Source of the DNA: Pedosphaera sp.
Lineage (GTDB): Bacteria > Verrucomicrobiota > Verrucomicrobiia > Limisphaerales > UBA9464
Direction of reading: 5' to 3'
Assembly (NCBI GenBank): GCA_009695405.1
Contig: SIAZ01000036.1
Span: forward strand, 1 to 18,511
DNA length: 18,511 nt
A program made the position numbers and the translations under genes. The notes below the pieces were generated by a model that was not told the origin of the DNA, did not search any database, and saw only the letters and a program-made list of their open reading frames with translations. Shown here piece by piece: positions 1 through 7,957 of this stretch (the stretch's first letter is position 1; each line of letters begins with the position of its first letter).

Positions 1-100
1 ACTTACCGCTCGATAACCAGTTGCGAACGACCTCGCATTTGAACGATTTATCGAACTTCCGGCGCGTTTTTGTAGGGGAGTCTTTGATGATGGATTCCAT
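1..100 (-). CDS. IS3-type transposase OrfA, 5' end only (partial)
   Basis: An open frame starts with ATG at 98-100 on the minus strand and runs off the left edge after 33 codons. The protein begins MESIIKDSPTKTRRKFDKSF and continues with a VVRNWLSSGK segment. Basic RRKF(D/T)xxFK followed by a hydrophobic helix is the usual start of the helix-turn-helix OrfA protein of IS3-like elements, which binds the element ends. A plausible ribosome binding site (AAGAGGA) lies about a dozen bases upstream of the ATG. A Cys sits where relatives commonly have Arg or Lys after the FK, which may be a simple substitution. The rest of the gene, OrfB and the distant end lie outside the window, and I could not place the near inverted repeat between this start and miaB. 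It could instead belong to another HTH_Tnp_1-type family. Confidence 0.6.
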   Translation of the reverse strand, partial: MESIIKDSPTKTRRKFDKSFKCEVVRNWLSSGK

Positions 101-207
101 GGTACAGGATTCCTCTTACTCTCCGTCCGAGAAATCGAAGCAACATCAGGTTATCCTTCTTTCATTCTCGCCTACTGTTTTCTAACGTCTGAAATTTCAA
201 AAGAGTC

Positions 208-1599
208 ATGCCCAGCGTTTTCATCAAAACTTACGGATGCCAGATGAACGAGCGCGACAGCGAGGCTGTGGCTGCCCAGTTAGTCGAGCGCGGTTATTCC
301 CTAGCGCCCCTCGAGAGTGGGGCCGATATTGTTCTACTGAACACCTGCAGCGTCCGTGATCTGGCCGAACAAAAGGCCATCGGTAAGATGACCACTCTTG
401 CGGGGGTGAATCGTAAGAAGGGCCGTCACCAAGTTCTCGGTTATCTTGGCTGTATGGCCCAGAGTCGTGGTGAAGAGTTACTTAAACAAAATCCAGCGGT
501 TGATCTCGTGGTTGGAACTCAGAAGTTTCATCGGGCTGGAGAGTATCTCGATGATATTCTTTCGGGGCGTCGCGCGAAAGTGGTCGAAATCGATGAAGAA
601 CCCGATAGCCAGTCCGCGATCCGCGAGCATTTGCCGCAGACCGGCAAAGGTGGCGTCGGGGCGGTCACTGCCTTTGTTAGCATTATGCAGGGCTGCAATC
701 AGCATTGCACTTTCTGCATTGTTCCAGCCACCCGCGGTTCCGAACGGAGTCGTACGATTGAGGATATTGTGGGCGAGTGCCGAACCTTGGCTGAACGCGG
801 GATTCGGGAAGTCACCCTGTTGGGTCAGATTGTTACCAGTTACGGCAAACGTGTCTTTCCAATCCGAGAAGGTCGTAGTCCTTTTGTCCAGTTGATCGAA
901 GCCGTTCAACAGGTAGACGGCCTTGATCGCATTCGCTTTACTTCACCCCACCCCAAAGGATACGGAGATGACCTCGTCGAAGCTTACGGGCGTCTTCCTA
1001 AACTTGTAGAAAGTGCGCATCTGCCGCTTCAAAGTGGTTCCGACCGATTGCTTCGATTGATGCATCGCGGATATACTCGAGTGCGATACCTTGAGATTAT
1101 TTCTAAGTTACGCGCGGTACAACCTGAGATGGGAATTAGTACGGATATTATAGTTGGGTTCCCAGGCGAGACGGAGGCGGACTTTGAGTCGACCTTATCT
1201 CTGTGTCAGGAGGTGGGCTTTGATCAGGCCTATGTTTACAAGTACAGTCGTCGTCGAGACACTCCTGCAGCAGAGATGCCCGATCAAATTCCTGAAGAGG
1301 TGATTGAGGAACGCCACAGGCGGTTGCTAGGGGCAATTGATGAGTTAGCTATGCTTAAATATGATGCATTGGTCGGGCAGAGGGTCGAGATTTTGGTAGA
1401 AGGCCCAAGCCATCGAAATCGCGCGCGCTATGAAGGCCGGACGCGATCCAACAAGATCGTGGTCTTTGAAGGGACAGAGCGACACCGCGGTCAGTTAATG
1501 CAATTACGGATTGAGCGCGCTCGGAATTTTACCCTCTACGGAGATCCAGCCATCGTGGGATTTGAGTCTGAACTCGTCACCGAACCGACTCCAGCCTGA
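208..1599 (+). CDS. miaB: tRNA-2-methylthio-N6-dimethylallyladenosine synthase MiaB
   Basis: Cytoplasmic radical SAM methylthiotransferase that adds a 2-methylthio group to N6-isopentenyladenosine at position 37 of tRNAs reading UNN codons. At 463 residues it has normal family length. The N-terminal UPF0004 domain carries the three cysteines that hold the auxiliary [4Fe-4S] cluster: C11 (KTYGCQMNERDSE), C47 (NTCSVRD) and C82 (LGCMAQ). The radical SAM motif CxxxCxxC is at C163, C167 and C170 (GCNQHCTFC), followed by IVPATRGSERSR. A TRAM RNA-binding domain fills roughly the last 65 residues. The start is supported by direct entry into the conserved IKTYGCQMN block. Only a weak GAG ribosome site precedes it. 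The gene is convergent with the next one, with 11 bases between the stops. The substrate-specific signature matches MiaB rather than MtaB or RimO. Confidence 0.95.
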   Translation: MPSVFIKTYGCQMNERDSEAVAAQLVERGYSLAPLESGADIVLLNTCSVRDLAEQKAIGKMTTLAGVNRKKGRHQVLGYLGCMAQSRGEELLKQNPAVDLVVGTQKFHRAGEYLDDILSGRRAKVVEIDEEPDSQSAIREHLPQTGKGGVGAVTAFVSIMQGCNQHCTFCIVPATRGSERSRTIEDIVGECRTLAERGIREVTLLGQIVTSYGKRVFPIREGRSPFVQLIEAVQQVDGLDRIRFTSPHPKGYGDDLVEAYGRLPKLVESAHLPLQSGSDRLLRLMHRGYTRVRYLEIISKLRAVQPEMGISTDIIVGFPGETEADFESTLSLCQEVGFDQAYVYKYSRRRDTPAAEMPDQIPEEVIEERHRRLLGAIDELAMLKYDALVGQRVEILVEGPSHRNRARYEGRTRSNKIVVFEGTERHRGQLMQLRIERARNFTLYGDPAIVGFESELVTEPTPA

Positions 1600-1610
1600 G
1601 AGGTCGGGAC

Positions 1611-2486
1611 TTATCGAGAGAGCAGCAAGAGATAGTGCTGCAAACGGGTGGACTCTGCGATATTTCCATGCTTTTTGTAAAGAAGATGAAGATTGGCGAT
1701 CAGTCGTTGGAGACAGCGCTTTGGGGTAATCGGTTGCAGGTGAACATCCAGATCGTTTAAAGAAAATTGAATGAGCCGGAGTAAAGCTTCGCCTCTTGAA
1801 ACTATTCGACCTCCATGGAATGGATCGATCAAGAGTTCTTCTTGTGCGGTTTGGTAACGACAAAGAAAATGACCGGGCATACCAATTCCGACCAATGGCA
1901 AACCCAATCGGCGCCCCACAAACAAGTAGACACATGACAGCGAGATGGGGAGTCCTCGGCGGAGATCGATCACCGAATCAAGATAGCTATTGAGTTCATT
2001 GTAATAGTCTTCGCCGTTACCTCGGAAGCCTTGATTGACAAAAAGCACTTGGTTTATGGCGGCAACCACCCCGGATCCTGAGGTGGATTCCTCAACCCCG
2101 CGACGCGCCTCCTCCGCCCAATCATCGAGTTGTGCTTGGTAGGCTGCGATACAGGCTTCGGGATTGTGGGTCAGCACAAATAGCCAGACCGCTTCTTCGA
2201 GATCAAAGTATTCGGCGTGACTCTTACAAAAGTTCAGGAAAGTGAGATCTGCCTTCACACGGGACTGTTTGAGGAGAAAGGCTCGAACCGCTTTACGGAG
2301 AGTTGGGTCGGCATCAAGACGATATTCCCTGAGCCAACTGAGGGTCGCTTCACCGCTGAGAATCAGTTGGGCTTCAATGGCGTTGGAAATCGCTGGGTCA
2401 TCATCGGCTAGCAAGGTCAGGAATGCGCGTTGCCGTGCCGCCGACGGAGTCGTGGCGAGGAGGGATGAACCGGTGAGCGGATTCAT
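1611..2486 (-). CDS. SirB1-type transglutaminase-like protein
   Basis: A 291-residue protein of the SirB1/transglutaminase-like core-2 family. Residues 1-130 are alpha-helical and lack an obvious motif. The family core starts at INQVLFVNQGFRGNGEDYY (144-162), followed by NSYLDSVIDLRRGLPISLS, then RRLGLPLVGIGMPGHFLCRY and IDPFHGGRIV. A transglutaminase-like triad is readable as C185 (LSCVYL), H206 (PGHF) and D221 (IDPF), so the fold may be catalytically competent. No substrate is firmly established for this widespread family. Some members are known as regulators or are followed by TPR segments, and the C-terminal helices from about 250 on resemble such a tail. The start ATG lies one base after the stop of the glcD-like gene (TAATATG on the minus strand), so translation is probably coupled to it. 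No signal peptide is seen. Confidence 0.85.
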   Translation of the reverse strand: MNPLTGSSLLATTPSAARQRAFLTLLADDDPAISNAIEAQLILSGEATLSWLREYRLDADPTLRKAVRAFLLKQSRVKADLTFLNFCKSHAEYFDLEEAVWLFVLTHNPEACIAAYQAQLDDWAEEARRGVEESTSGSGVVAAINQVLFVNQGFRGNGEDYYNELNSYLDSVIDLRRGLPISLSCVYLFVGRRLGLPLVGIGMPGHFLCRYQTAQEELLIDPFHGGRIVSRGEALLRLIQFSLNDLDVHLQPITPKRCLQRLIANLHLLYKKHGNIAESTRLQHYLLLLSR

Positions 2487-2487
2487 A

Positions 2488-3867
2488 TTAGTCGAACATT
2501 TTTCCCGGATTCAGGATGCCGGCAGGGTCTAGTTCGCGACGAAGTGCTCGCATTACCCGCATTTGGGCGGGTCCAAGAAACGAGGGTAAGAATTCCTTCT
2601 TAGCCAACCCCACTCCGTGTTCTCCGGTAATGGTGCCACCGAGGCGAATGGCTTCGTTGAAAATATCCCGAAATGCCTCATGGACCCGCTCCATTTCAGA
2701 GTGGTTTCGTTCATCAGTCAAAAAAGTCGGGTGTAAATTTCCGTCGCCCATATGGCCAAAAGTGCCAATGCGTAATTGATATTTACGGGCGATATCATCG
2801 ACGAAACGAATCATTTTGGCCAATTCACTTCGGGGCACGGTAGCGTCTTCGAGAATGGTAGTGGGAGCCAGTCGTGCCAGAGCACTAAAGGCGGAACGTC
2901 GTGCAGTAGCCAAAGCTGTGGCCTCAGCTTCATTAGCGGCGACCCTGAGTGAACGGCATCCATTCCGGTGAGCGATGGAAGCCATTTGGTCAGCTTCATC
3001 AGCGACTTGGGCTGGGTGTCCATCCGTTTCCATTAACAACAAAGCTTCACAGTCAGGGAGTCCTACTTTTGTAAAATCTTCGACACAGCGAAGGGTTGTG
3101 CGATCGAGAAACTCAAGTGTGCAGGGAATGATTTTTGCAGCGATAATATCGGATACCGTTTGCGCAGCGGTATCCATGGCGTCAAAGGTGGCGATCATGG
3201 TTCGCTTAGCTTCCGGTTTAGGGATGAGCCTCAGCAGAATACGAGTGAGGACCCCAAGAGTCCCTTCGCTGCCGACGAAGAGATCCTTCAGAGAGTAGCC
3301 AGCGACATCTTTTACACATTTATTTCCCGTTTTGAGTAACTCGCCGTTGGGTAGAACGATTTCAAGCCCCATCACATAATTGCGGGTGATACCGTATTTC
3401 AATCCGCGCAACCCTCCGGAGTTCTCAGCGACATTACCGCCGATGGTACTGATTTTCATCGAACCAGGATCGGGCGGATAGAACAGACCCGCTGCCGCTG
3501 CGGCTTCAGCCACTTCAAGAGTGGTCACCCCGGGTTCGACCTCCATGACCAGATTCGATTGATCAACTTCGATGATTCGATTGAGTCGAACTGTGCACAA
3601 AACAATGCATCCGGGCACGGGTAGGGATCCACCGCTAAGACCTGTGCCCGAGCCTCGAGTGACCACTGGAGTCCGAGTGCGTGTGGCTAAGGTGAGGACA
3701 AAGACGACATCGTCAGTAGAACCCGCGAAAACGACGCAAGCGGGCATTTGGCTCAGAGCCGCTGTACCATCAAACGAATAGGGAATGAGATCCTCTGGAG
3801 CGATAAGGACACCGCTGACTCCGAACCGACCTTGAAGCTCGTGCAGAACATGGGGCGCTAAGGACAT
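2488..3867 (-). CDS. glcD: GlcD-type FAD-binding 2-hydroxyacid oxidase/dehydrogenase subunit
   Basis: A flavoprotein of the VAO/PCMH family, 459 residues, the usual size of GlcD and D-lactate dehydrogenases. The FAD-binding domain covers about residues 40-180, with RGSGTGLSGG (71-80), PPDPGSMKISTIGGNVAENS (131-150) and LKDLFVGSEGTLG (193-205) as the FAD contact segments. The FAD-oxidase C domain covers about 220-457 and has the catalytic/metal motifs GHMGDGNLHP (371-380) and TGEHGVG (414-420). Known relatives oxidise glycolate, D-lactate or D-2-hydroxyglutarate, and sequence alone does not tell which. In the glycolate oxidase complex GlcD works with GlcE and GlcF, and neither is encoded here. 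It is the first gene of a two-gene unit with the downstream transglutaminase-like gene and diverges from the SRAP gene. The gene symbol is a family label rather than a proven activity. Confidence 0.88.
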   Translation of the reverse strand: MSLAPHVLHELQGRFGVSGVLIAPEDLIPYSFDGTAALSQMPACVVFAGSTDDVVFVLTLATRTRTPVVTRGSGTGLSGGSLPVPGCIVLCTVRLNRIIEVDQSNLVMEVEPGVTTLEVAEAAAAAGLFYPPDPGSMKISTIGGNVAENSGGLRGLKYGITRNYVMGLEIVLPNGELLKTGNKCVKDVAGYSLKDLFVGSEGTLGVLTRILLRLIPKPEAKRTMIATFDAMDTAAQTVSDIIAAKIIPCTLEFLDRTTLRCVEDFTKVGLPDCEALLLMETDGHPAQVADEADQMASIAHRNGCRSLRVAANEAEATALATARRSAFSALARLAPTTILEDATVPRSELAKMIRFVDDIARKYQLRIGTFGHMGDGNLHPTFLTDERNHSEMERVHEAFRDIFNEAIRLGGTITGEHGVGLAKKEFLPSFLGPAQMRVMRALRRELDPAGILNPGKMFD

Positions 3868-4005
3868 TTCTGCTCGAAGGGTGATCTGTGCGCGCTGAGT
3901 TTCAAGAAGACACCTTCAAGCTATTAAAATCTCCAATCCTTTATTCTTCGAATAATTGGGCATTTTGCTTTCCCTGTTGTCGTCCTTCGGGCGTTCTAAG
4001 GGGCA
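3868..4005. promoter_or_regulatory. Divergent promoter region between the glcD-like and SRAP genes
   Basis: This 138-base gap separates two divergent start codons, so it must hold promoters for both. It contains a perfect inverted repeat TTATTC-ttc-GAATAA at 3941-3955, roughly central between the starts, which could be an operator or a small hairpin. AT-rich stretches flank it. I see no convincing LexA box and no clear -35/-10 pair that I would defend. Confidence 0.4.
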
Positions 4006-4692
4006 ATGTGCGGTCGGTATAGTTTAAGAAGTGAGGTGGTTCCAGTACGATTCCCGGAGGTGGGAATTGATTGGACGGGTGCGCCGCGATTCAATGTTGC
4101 GCCGGGCCAACGAGCACCGGTTATTCGCAATCTGGGTAACCAAATTAAATGGACCGAGATGCGTTGGGGTTGGTTGCCGCGCTCGACCGAAAAAGTCGGC
4201 GTGACTGTCCGGATTATCAATGCACGCTCGGAGACCGTTTCCTCCAAACCTCTCTTTTTTTCTGCCTTCAGACACCGGCGTTGCCTCATACCTGCCGACG
4301 GCTTTTACGAGTGGAAAGCGGAAGGCCAAGCCCGTTTACCTTGGCGCTTTGTCCGTCGCGATGGACGCCCTTTGTTGTTTGCTGGGCTTTGGGAGCTAAG
4401 TCGGTCTTCTTCTACTCCCGAAGGTTATGAGGAAACATTTGTAATTTTGACCACACGCCCAAACGCGATCACCTCGGATATCCATGATCGAATGCCAGTA
4501 GTGCTTAGTGGAGAGAGTGTGGATCAGTGGTTAGATCCCTACAGCGGAGCTTTAGGATTAGAGTGGTTATGCCTGCCGATGCCCGACGAGGCACTGCTTC
4601 GGTACAGGGTGGGACTCGACGTTAATTCGGTCCATTCGGATTCTGAGGCGTGTATTAGACCCGCTCCCGAGCAGACAGAATGGGAATTTTGA
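4006..4692 (+). CDS. yedK: SRAP-family DNA-protein crosslink protein (YedK/HMCES-like)
   Basis: A 228-residue protein of the SOS response-associated peptidase (SRAP) family. Known members form a stable thiazolidine crosslink between Cys2 and abasic sites in single-stranded DNA, which shields the lesion. The start is fixed by the family: MCGRYSLRS puts Cys at position 2, to be exposed after Met removal. Other active-site residues are in place: N30 (RFNVAPGQ), N72 (INARSE), E102 (PADGFYEWK) and H160 (SDIHDRMPVVL). WGWLPRS, LFAGLWE and VILTTRPN are further family blocks. The spacing of N72, E102 and H160 is close to that of E. coli YedK. The gene stands alone, divergent from the glcD-like gene and convergent with the secreted esterase. 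It is complete with no sign of damage. Confidence 0.93.
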   Translation: MCGRYSLRSEVVPVRFPEVGIDWTGAPRFNVAPGQRAPVIRNLGNQIKWTEMRWGWLPRSTEKVGVTVRIINARSETVSSKPLFFSAFRHRRCLIPADGFYEWKAEGQARLPWRFVRRDGRPLLFAGLWELSRSSSTPEGYEETFVILTTRPNAITSDIHDRMPVVLSGESVDQWLDPYSGALGLEWLCLPMPDEALLRYRVGLDVNSVHSDSEACIRPAPEQTEWEF

Positions 4693-4701
4693 AAGATGAC
4701 C

Positions 4702-4728
4702 TACCGCTTGGATGCTAATAAAGCGGCT
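4702..4728. terminator. Possible bidirectional terminator hairpin
   Basis: Between the converging stops of the SRAP gene (4692) and the esterase (4731) there is an inverted repeat CCGCTT (4704-4709) ... AAGCGG (4721-4726) with an 11-base loop. Its location between convergent genes fits a terminator for both strands, but the stem is short, the loop long and no T-tract follows. Confidence 0.3.
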
Positions 4729-4730
4729 AA

Positions 4731-6674
4731 TTAGTGACGAGCACCTTCACGGGCTTGGGCAATGGCGAACTCCACCAGAGGGAGAGATTGAAAGAAGCCA
4801 TTGAACATGTTGTGTCCTTGACCGGGTAAGATTTCCAGTTGGACCAGGGCACTGGCATTGCTCTTTTTATAGGCTTCGAGGAAGGCAAGTGAATTGGGTC
4901 CGATAGGCACGACTGTATCGCTATCGCCGTGAATCAAAAACGAAGGAATCCCAGCGGTAACCAGCGCTTGAATTCGAGCAATAGGATTTAGTGTATCGAG
5001 CCTTGTTTCGAGTGCCTCCGAACTCAGTTGATAAGCACCGGCGGCGCTAGCTAATCCTGGATAACTGCGGAGATCGAAGACAGGATAAATGCCCGCGAGC
5101 CCGGACACACGTTCGGGATGTGCCGCGGCCCAACTGGCCACCGCAAGCCCACCTCGACTGCGTCCTAGGAGGCAACTTTTATTTGCCAACCCTCGCTCTC
5201 GACGTAACCAATCGTGCAAAGCAAGAAAAGCGGGGTGACTCGATGAACTACCGTAAGCTTCACCTACATCGATTCCAGCGACAGCGACCCCTGCGGCAAG
5301 GAAACGTTCATGCATCCATCGTTCCGCAGCGTCGGGAAGACCGAGAAGTGTAGGGGCGTAAAAAATCCAAGGCTGCGGGCCAGTCTTCGCTTGTAGACTT
5401 GTTCGAGGCAGATAAAGGAAAGCCGGACGTCCAAGGATTTTGAAGTTTTCTGTGCCCGGTAAATCGAGTCGACCCCCGGTTGGTATAGATTCTTTGGAGA
5501 CTTTGGCCGGAGATTCAATCCAAGGAGCAACCCGAGAGGCCCATTGAAGCCCATGTTCGCGAAGTCCCTTGCCGCTAAAGTGAACCCCACGACCCCCACC
5601 GTCTCTGAGGTCTTCAATGAGGGCGTCGGAATCGGGACCTTGCAGGGCGATCCCATCGGTCCAAAGCGATGACTGAGCGGCACGGATGGATTCCGAACCT
5701 GCATCGTCCGGTGTATGATAACTGACCTGAGCAACGAACCAGGGGATTTTCCAACCGGCATCTCGGCGAGAGTTATGAATGAGAGATTCAAGAAGTTGCC
5801 GATAGCCGGAACCCGAAAGTGTACGGGTTGTGTCGGCTTGATTCGCGTCTGATTCCCCCTGATGCCAAAGCACCGCTCGAATACCGTAGGGGCCCATTTC
5901 GTTGAGACGATCGATGAGTACATTAAAGAGGGAACCCTTGGCGCTCCAAGAACCATCGAGTTCCTGTCGAACATTACCGGTAAGGGTAGGGGGATTGAGG
6001 AACCGAGTGCCGGCGGGCATCCATTCCCGGACACTTGTCGCGCCGACTCCGATGGCGATAATCCCGATTGGAACTTTGAGTCGAGCAACAAGATCATCAC
6101 CAAATGGTGGAATGAAACTGCCTCCGTTTCCACTGGCTCCCAGTTGTGGATCTTGGGCCGGAAGCCAACGACCGTTGTGTCGGGTGGAGACCTGTCCGGA
6201 AGTTGGTTTTAAACGTTCCTCACCGTGGTTAGCGGAATTGGATTGTCCGGCGACGAGAAAAACCTCCCCGACTCCAACGTGAGGAATGAGCACCGAAGCA
6301 ACGGTTTTCGTCAGAGTACGGATCCGGATTTCGACCGTAAACCACTCGCCAGCGGGGGCCGGTATCCCAATATCAAAGTGAGTCGAGTCGGTGTGAAGGG
6401 GTAGAGATAAGGCGGAAGTTGGAGTACCGGAGGCAGGCAAAAGTTGATACTCAAGGCGATCGGTGGCCTCCAGCGGACGCGACAAATGGCCTTCAACCCG
6501 TATGACTCCACCCGTCAATGAGGTACGCTGGTGGACCTGCCATTCCAGCGGATGGCGAACAGTTAATTGATTCGGGGAACCCTTTGTCGTCTCGGCCCTC
6601 AGGACGAGAGAATGTAGTCCGAGAAAAATCCAGCCGAGAAAAAGACCTAGAGAGAGACTCGACCGGGTTGACAT
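4731..6674 (-). CDS. Secreted two-domain esterase: sialate O-acetylesterase-like domain fused to an alpha/beta hydrolase
   Basis: With the start at 6674 the protein has 647 residues and a clear signal peptide: MSTRS, then a hydrophobic stretch LGLFLGWIFLGLHSLVL, with cleavage likely after LRA near residue 27. A start at 6746 would overlap gcvT by 35 bases and bury this signal, so 6674 is preferred. Residues about 130-385 are an SGNH-type sialate O-acetylesterase-like (SASA) domain: VAGQSNS with nucleophile S145, LWHQGESD (269-276), and GVHFSGKG with H365 as likely catalytic His. Residues about 410-645 are a second hydrolase, prolyl-oligopeptidase-like: GRSRGG with S506, HGDSDTVVP with D586, and GQGHNMF with H621. 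Both triads appear intact. A role in deacetylating and trimming acylated polysaccharides outside the cytoplasm is inference. It follows gcvT by 37 bases on the same strand, so it may be cotranscribed, although the functions are unrelated. Confidence 0.87.
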   Translation of the reverse strand: MSTRSSLSLGLFLGWIFLGLHSLVLRAETTKGSPNQLTVRHPLEWQVHQRTSLTGGVIRVEGHLSRPLEATDRLEYQLLPASGTPTSALSLPLHTDSTHFDIGIPAPAGEWFTVEIRIRTLTKTVASVLIPHVGVGEVFLVAGQSNSANHGEERLKPTSGQVSTRHNGRWLPAQDPQLGASGNGGSFIPPFGDDLVARLKVPIGIIAIGVGATSVREWMPAGTRFLNPPTLTGNVRQELDGSWSAKGSLFNVLIDRLNEMGPYGIRAVLWHQGESDANQADTTRTLSGSGYRQLLESLIHNSRRDAGWKIPWFVAQVSYHTPDDAGSESIRAAQSSLWTDGIALQGPDSDALIEDLRDGGGRGVHFSGKGLREHGLQWASRVAPWIESPAKVSKESIPTGGRLDLPGTENFKILGRPAFLYLPRTSLQAKTGPQPWIFYAPTLLGLPDAAERWMHERFLAAGVAVAGIDVGEAYGSSSSHPAFLALHDWLRRERGLANKSCLLGRSRGGLAVASWAAAHPERVSGLAGIYPVFDLRSYPGLASAAGAYQLSSEALETRLDTLNPIARIQALVTAGIPSFLIHGDSDTVVPIGPNSLAFLEAYKKSNASALVQLEILPGQGHNMFNGFFQSLPLVEFAIAQAREGARH

Positions 6675-6711
6675 AACCGAGAGGCTAGTGAGTAGAGAAG
6701 ACCTCGGCGAT

Positions 6712-7872
6712 TCAATCTTTTGGTGAAGAGGTGTTGACTGAGGCATTGCGGTAGAAAGGTTTTTTGACCACTTGAGCTTCGAAAGTTCGGCCGCGGATTT
6801 CCACGGCGACAGGCGTACCGACAGAAGTTAAGGCGACTGGAAGAAATCCAAGTCCAATCCCGTTATTAAGCGATGGACTTTGGGTGCCGCTGACCAAGGA
6901 TCCGACCGAGATGCCACCGGCATGGATCGGATAACCCGGCCGAGGTGGCGCCGATTTGACGATCATTTGGAGAGCGACTAGACGCCGAGTTGGGCCTTTC
7001 ATTTTCTGGGCTAAAAGGGCGTCGCGTCCCATAAAGTCGCCTTTGTCAAAGGCCACAAAAAAACCGAGCCCCGCCTCGATGGGCGAAATATCAAGGGAAA
7101 GTTCATGCCCGTAGAGAGGGTAGCAGGCCTCAGTACGAAGGGTGTCTCGAGCCCCGAGGCCGCAGGGCTGAACTCCAGCGGCCTTTCCGTCAGAGAGAAC
7201 TTTTTCCCAAATTTCGCCAATAAGAGTCGCGGCGGCAATGACTTCAAATCCGTCCTCGCCAGTGTAACCCGTCCTCGCCACCCAGACATCTTGACCCTGG
7301 AAGATCCATCGACCGATCCCATTCTTAGGAAGACTCGAAGCCGAGGCAGCAGGATACCCACCGGAAGCGGCACCCTGGAAGAGGCTATCGATAAAAGAAG
7401 CAACAGTGGGTCCTTGAATAGCAATAGCTCCAGTGGTTTCCGAGGCGTGGGTAATATGGACACCGGACCTTTGCGGAAAACGATTAAAGGCGGACTCGAT
7501 CCACTCGGTATCGGCGGGGATCCGACTAGCATTGATAATGAGCAAATACTGGGTGGCGGTAAGTTGGTAGATGTAGAGATCATCCACGGTCCCCCCATCC
7601 GGAGTGCACATTTGAGAATACTGCCCGAGACCTGGGGTTAGTTTTCGGACGTCGTTAGTGAAGGTGCTATTGAGAAAAGCGAGAGCTTCAGGGCCTTCGA
7701 CATAGACCTCACCCATGTGACAGATATCGAAGACGCCAGCAGCTTTCCGCACGCAGAGATGTTCATCGACAATGGAGGTGTAGTGTACCGGCATTTCCCA
7801 CCCACCAAACTCAATAAGTTTAGCTCCAAGTTTCTGATGTGAGTTAAACAAAGGGGTGCGCTGAAACGACAT
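6712..7872 (-). CDS. gcvT: Glycine cleavage system T protein (aminomethyltransferase)
   Basis: GcvT transfers the methylene group from aminomethylated GcvH lipoate to tetrahydrofolate, releasing ammonia, in the cytoplasmic glycine cleavage system. At 386 residues it is slightly longer than the typical 360-370, because of a short C-terminal tail after KKPFYRN. Diagnostic blocks are EFGGWEMPVHY (21-31), VRKAAGVFDICHMGE (41-55), GTVDDLYIY (94-102, with the catalytic Asp in the DD pair), RTGYTGEDGFEV and CGLGARDTLRTEA. The C-terminal GCV_T_C barrel contains PRPGYPI and GSLVSGTQSPSLNNGIGL. The start ATG is preceded by a weak AGGAT. gcvH and gcvP are not in the window and I found no glycine riboswitch upstream. 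It is followed closely by the esterase gene. Confidence 0.95.
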   Translation of the reverse strand: MSFQRTPLFNSHQKLGAKLIEFGGWEMPVHYTSIVDEHLCVRKAAGVFDICHMGEVYVEGPEALAFLNSTFTNDVRKLTPGLGQYSQMCTPDGGTVDDLYIYQLTATQYLLIINASRIPADTEWIESAFNRFPQRSGVHITHASETTGAIAIQGPTVASFIDSLFQGAASGGYPAASASSLPKNGIGRWIFQGQDVWVARTGYTGEDGFEVIAAATLIGEIWEKVLSDGKAAGVQPCGLGARDTLRTEACYPLYGHELSLDISPIEAGLGFFVAFDKGDFMGRDALLAQKMKGPTRRLVALQMIVKSAPPRPGYPIHAGGISVGSLVSGTQSPSLNNGIGLGFLPVALTSVGTPVAVEIRGRTFEAQVVKKPFYRNASVNTSSPKD

Positions 7873-7893
7873 ATCCTAGGAGGGTGCCGTAAG

Positions 7894-7925
7894 TGGCAGC
7901 CTGCCGCAAGCAGCAGGGTGTTTTC
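7894..7925 (-). other. Hairpin in the gcvT 5' leader
   Basis: The leader just upstream of gcvT contains, on the minus strand, CCTGC ... GCAGG (plus strand roughly 7900-7918) separated by about eight bases. It is a short stem with no T-tract and no recognisable riboswitch core such as the paired glycine aptamers. It could influence translation, but equally it may be chance. Confidence 0.2.
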
Positions 7926-7957
7926 GATGGATTTCGTGAAGGTAGTAATCGGAATCG

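Noticed and set aside
5264..6133. A 289-codon minus-strand frame overlapping the two-domain esterase
   Set aside because: It lies entirely within the esterase gene in another frame, has no family features, and the esterase frame shows all catalytic motifs.
7105..7641. A 178-codon plus-strand frame antisense to gcvT
   Set aside because: The minus strand encodes a fully conserved GcvT throughout, so this is a shadow frame.
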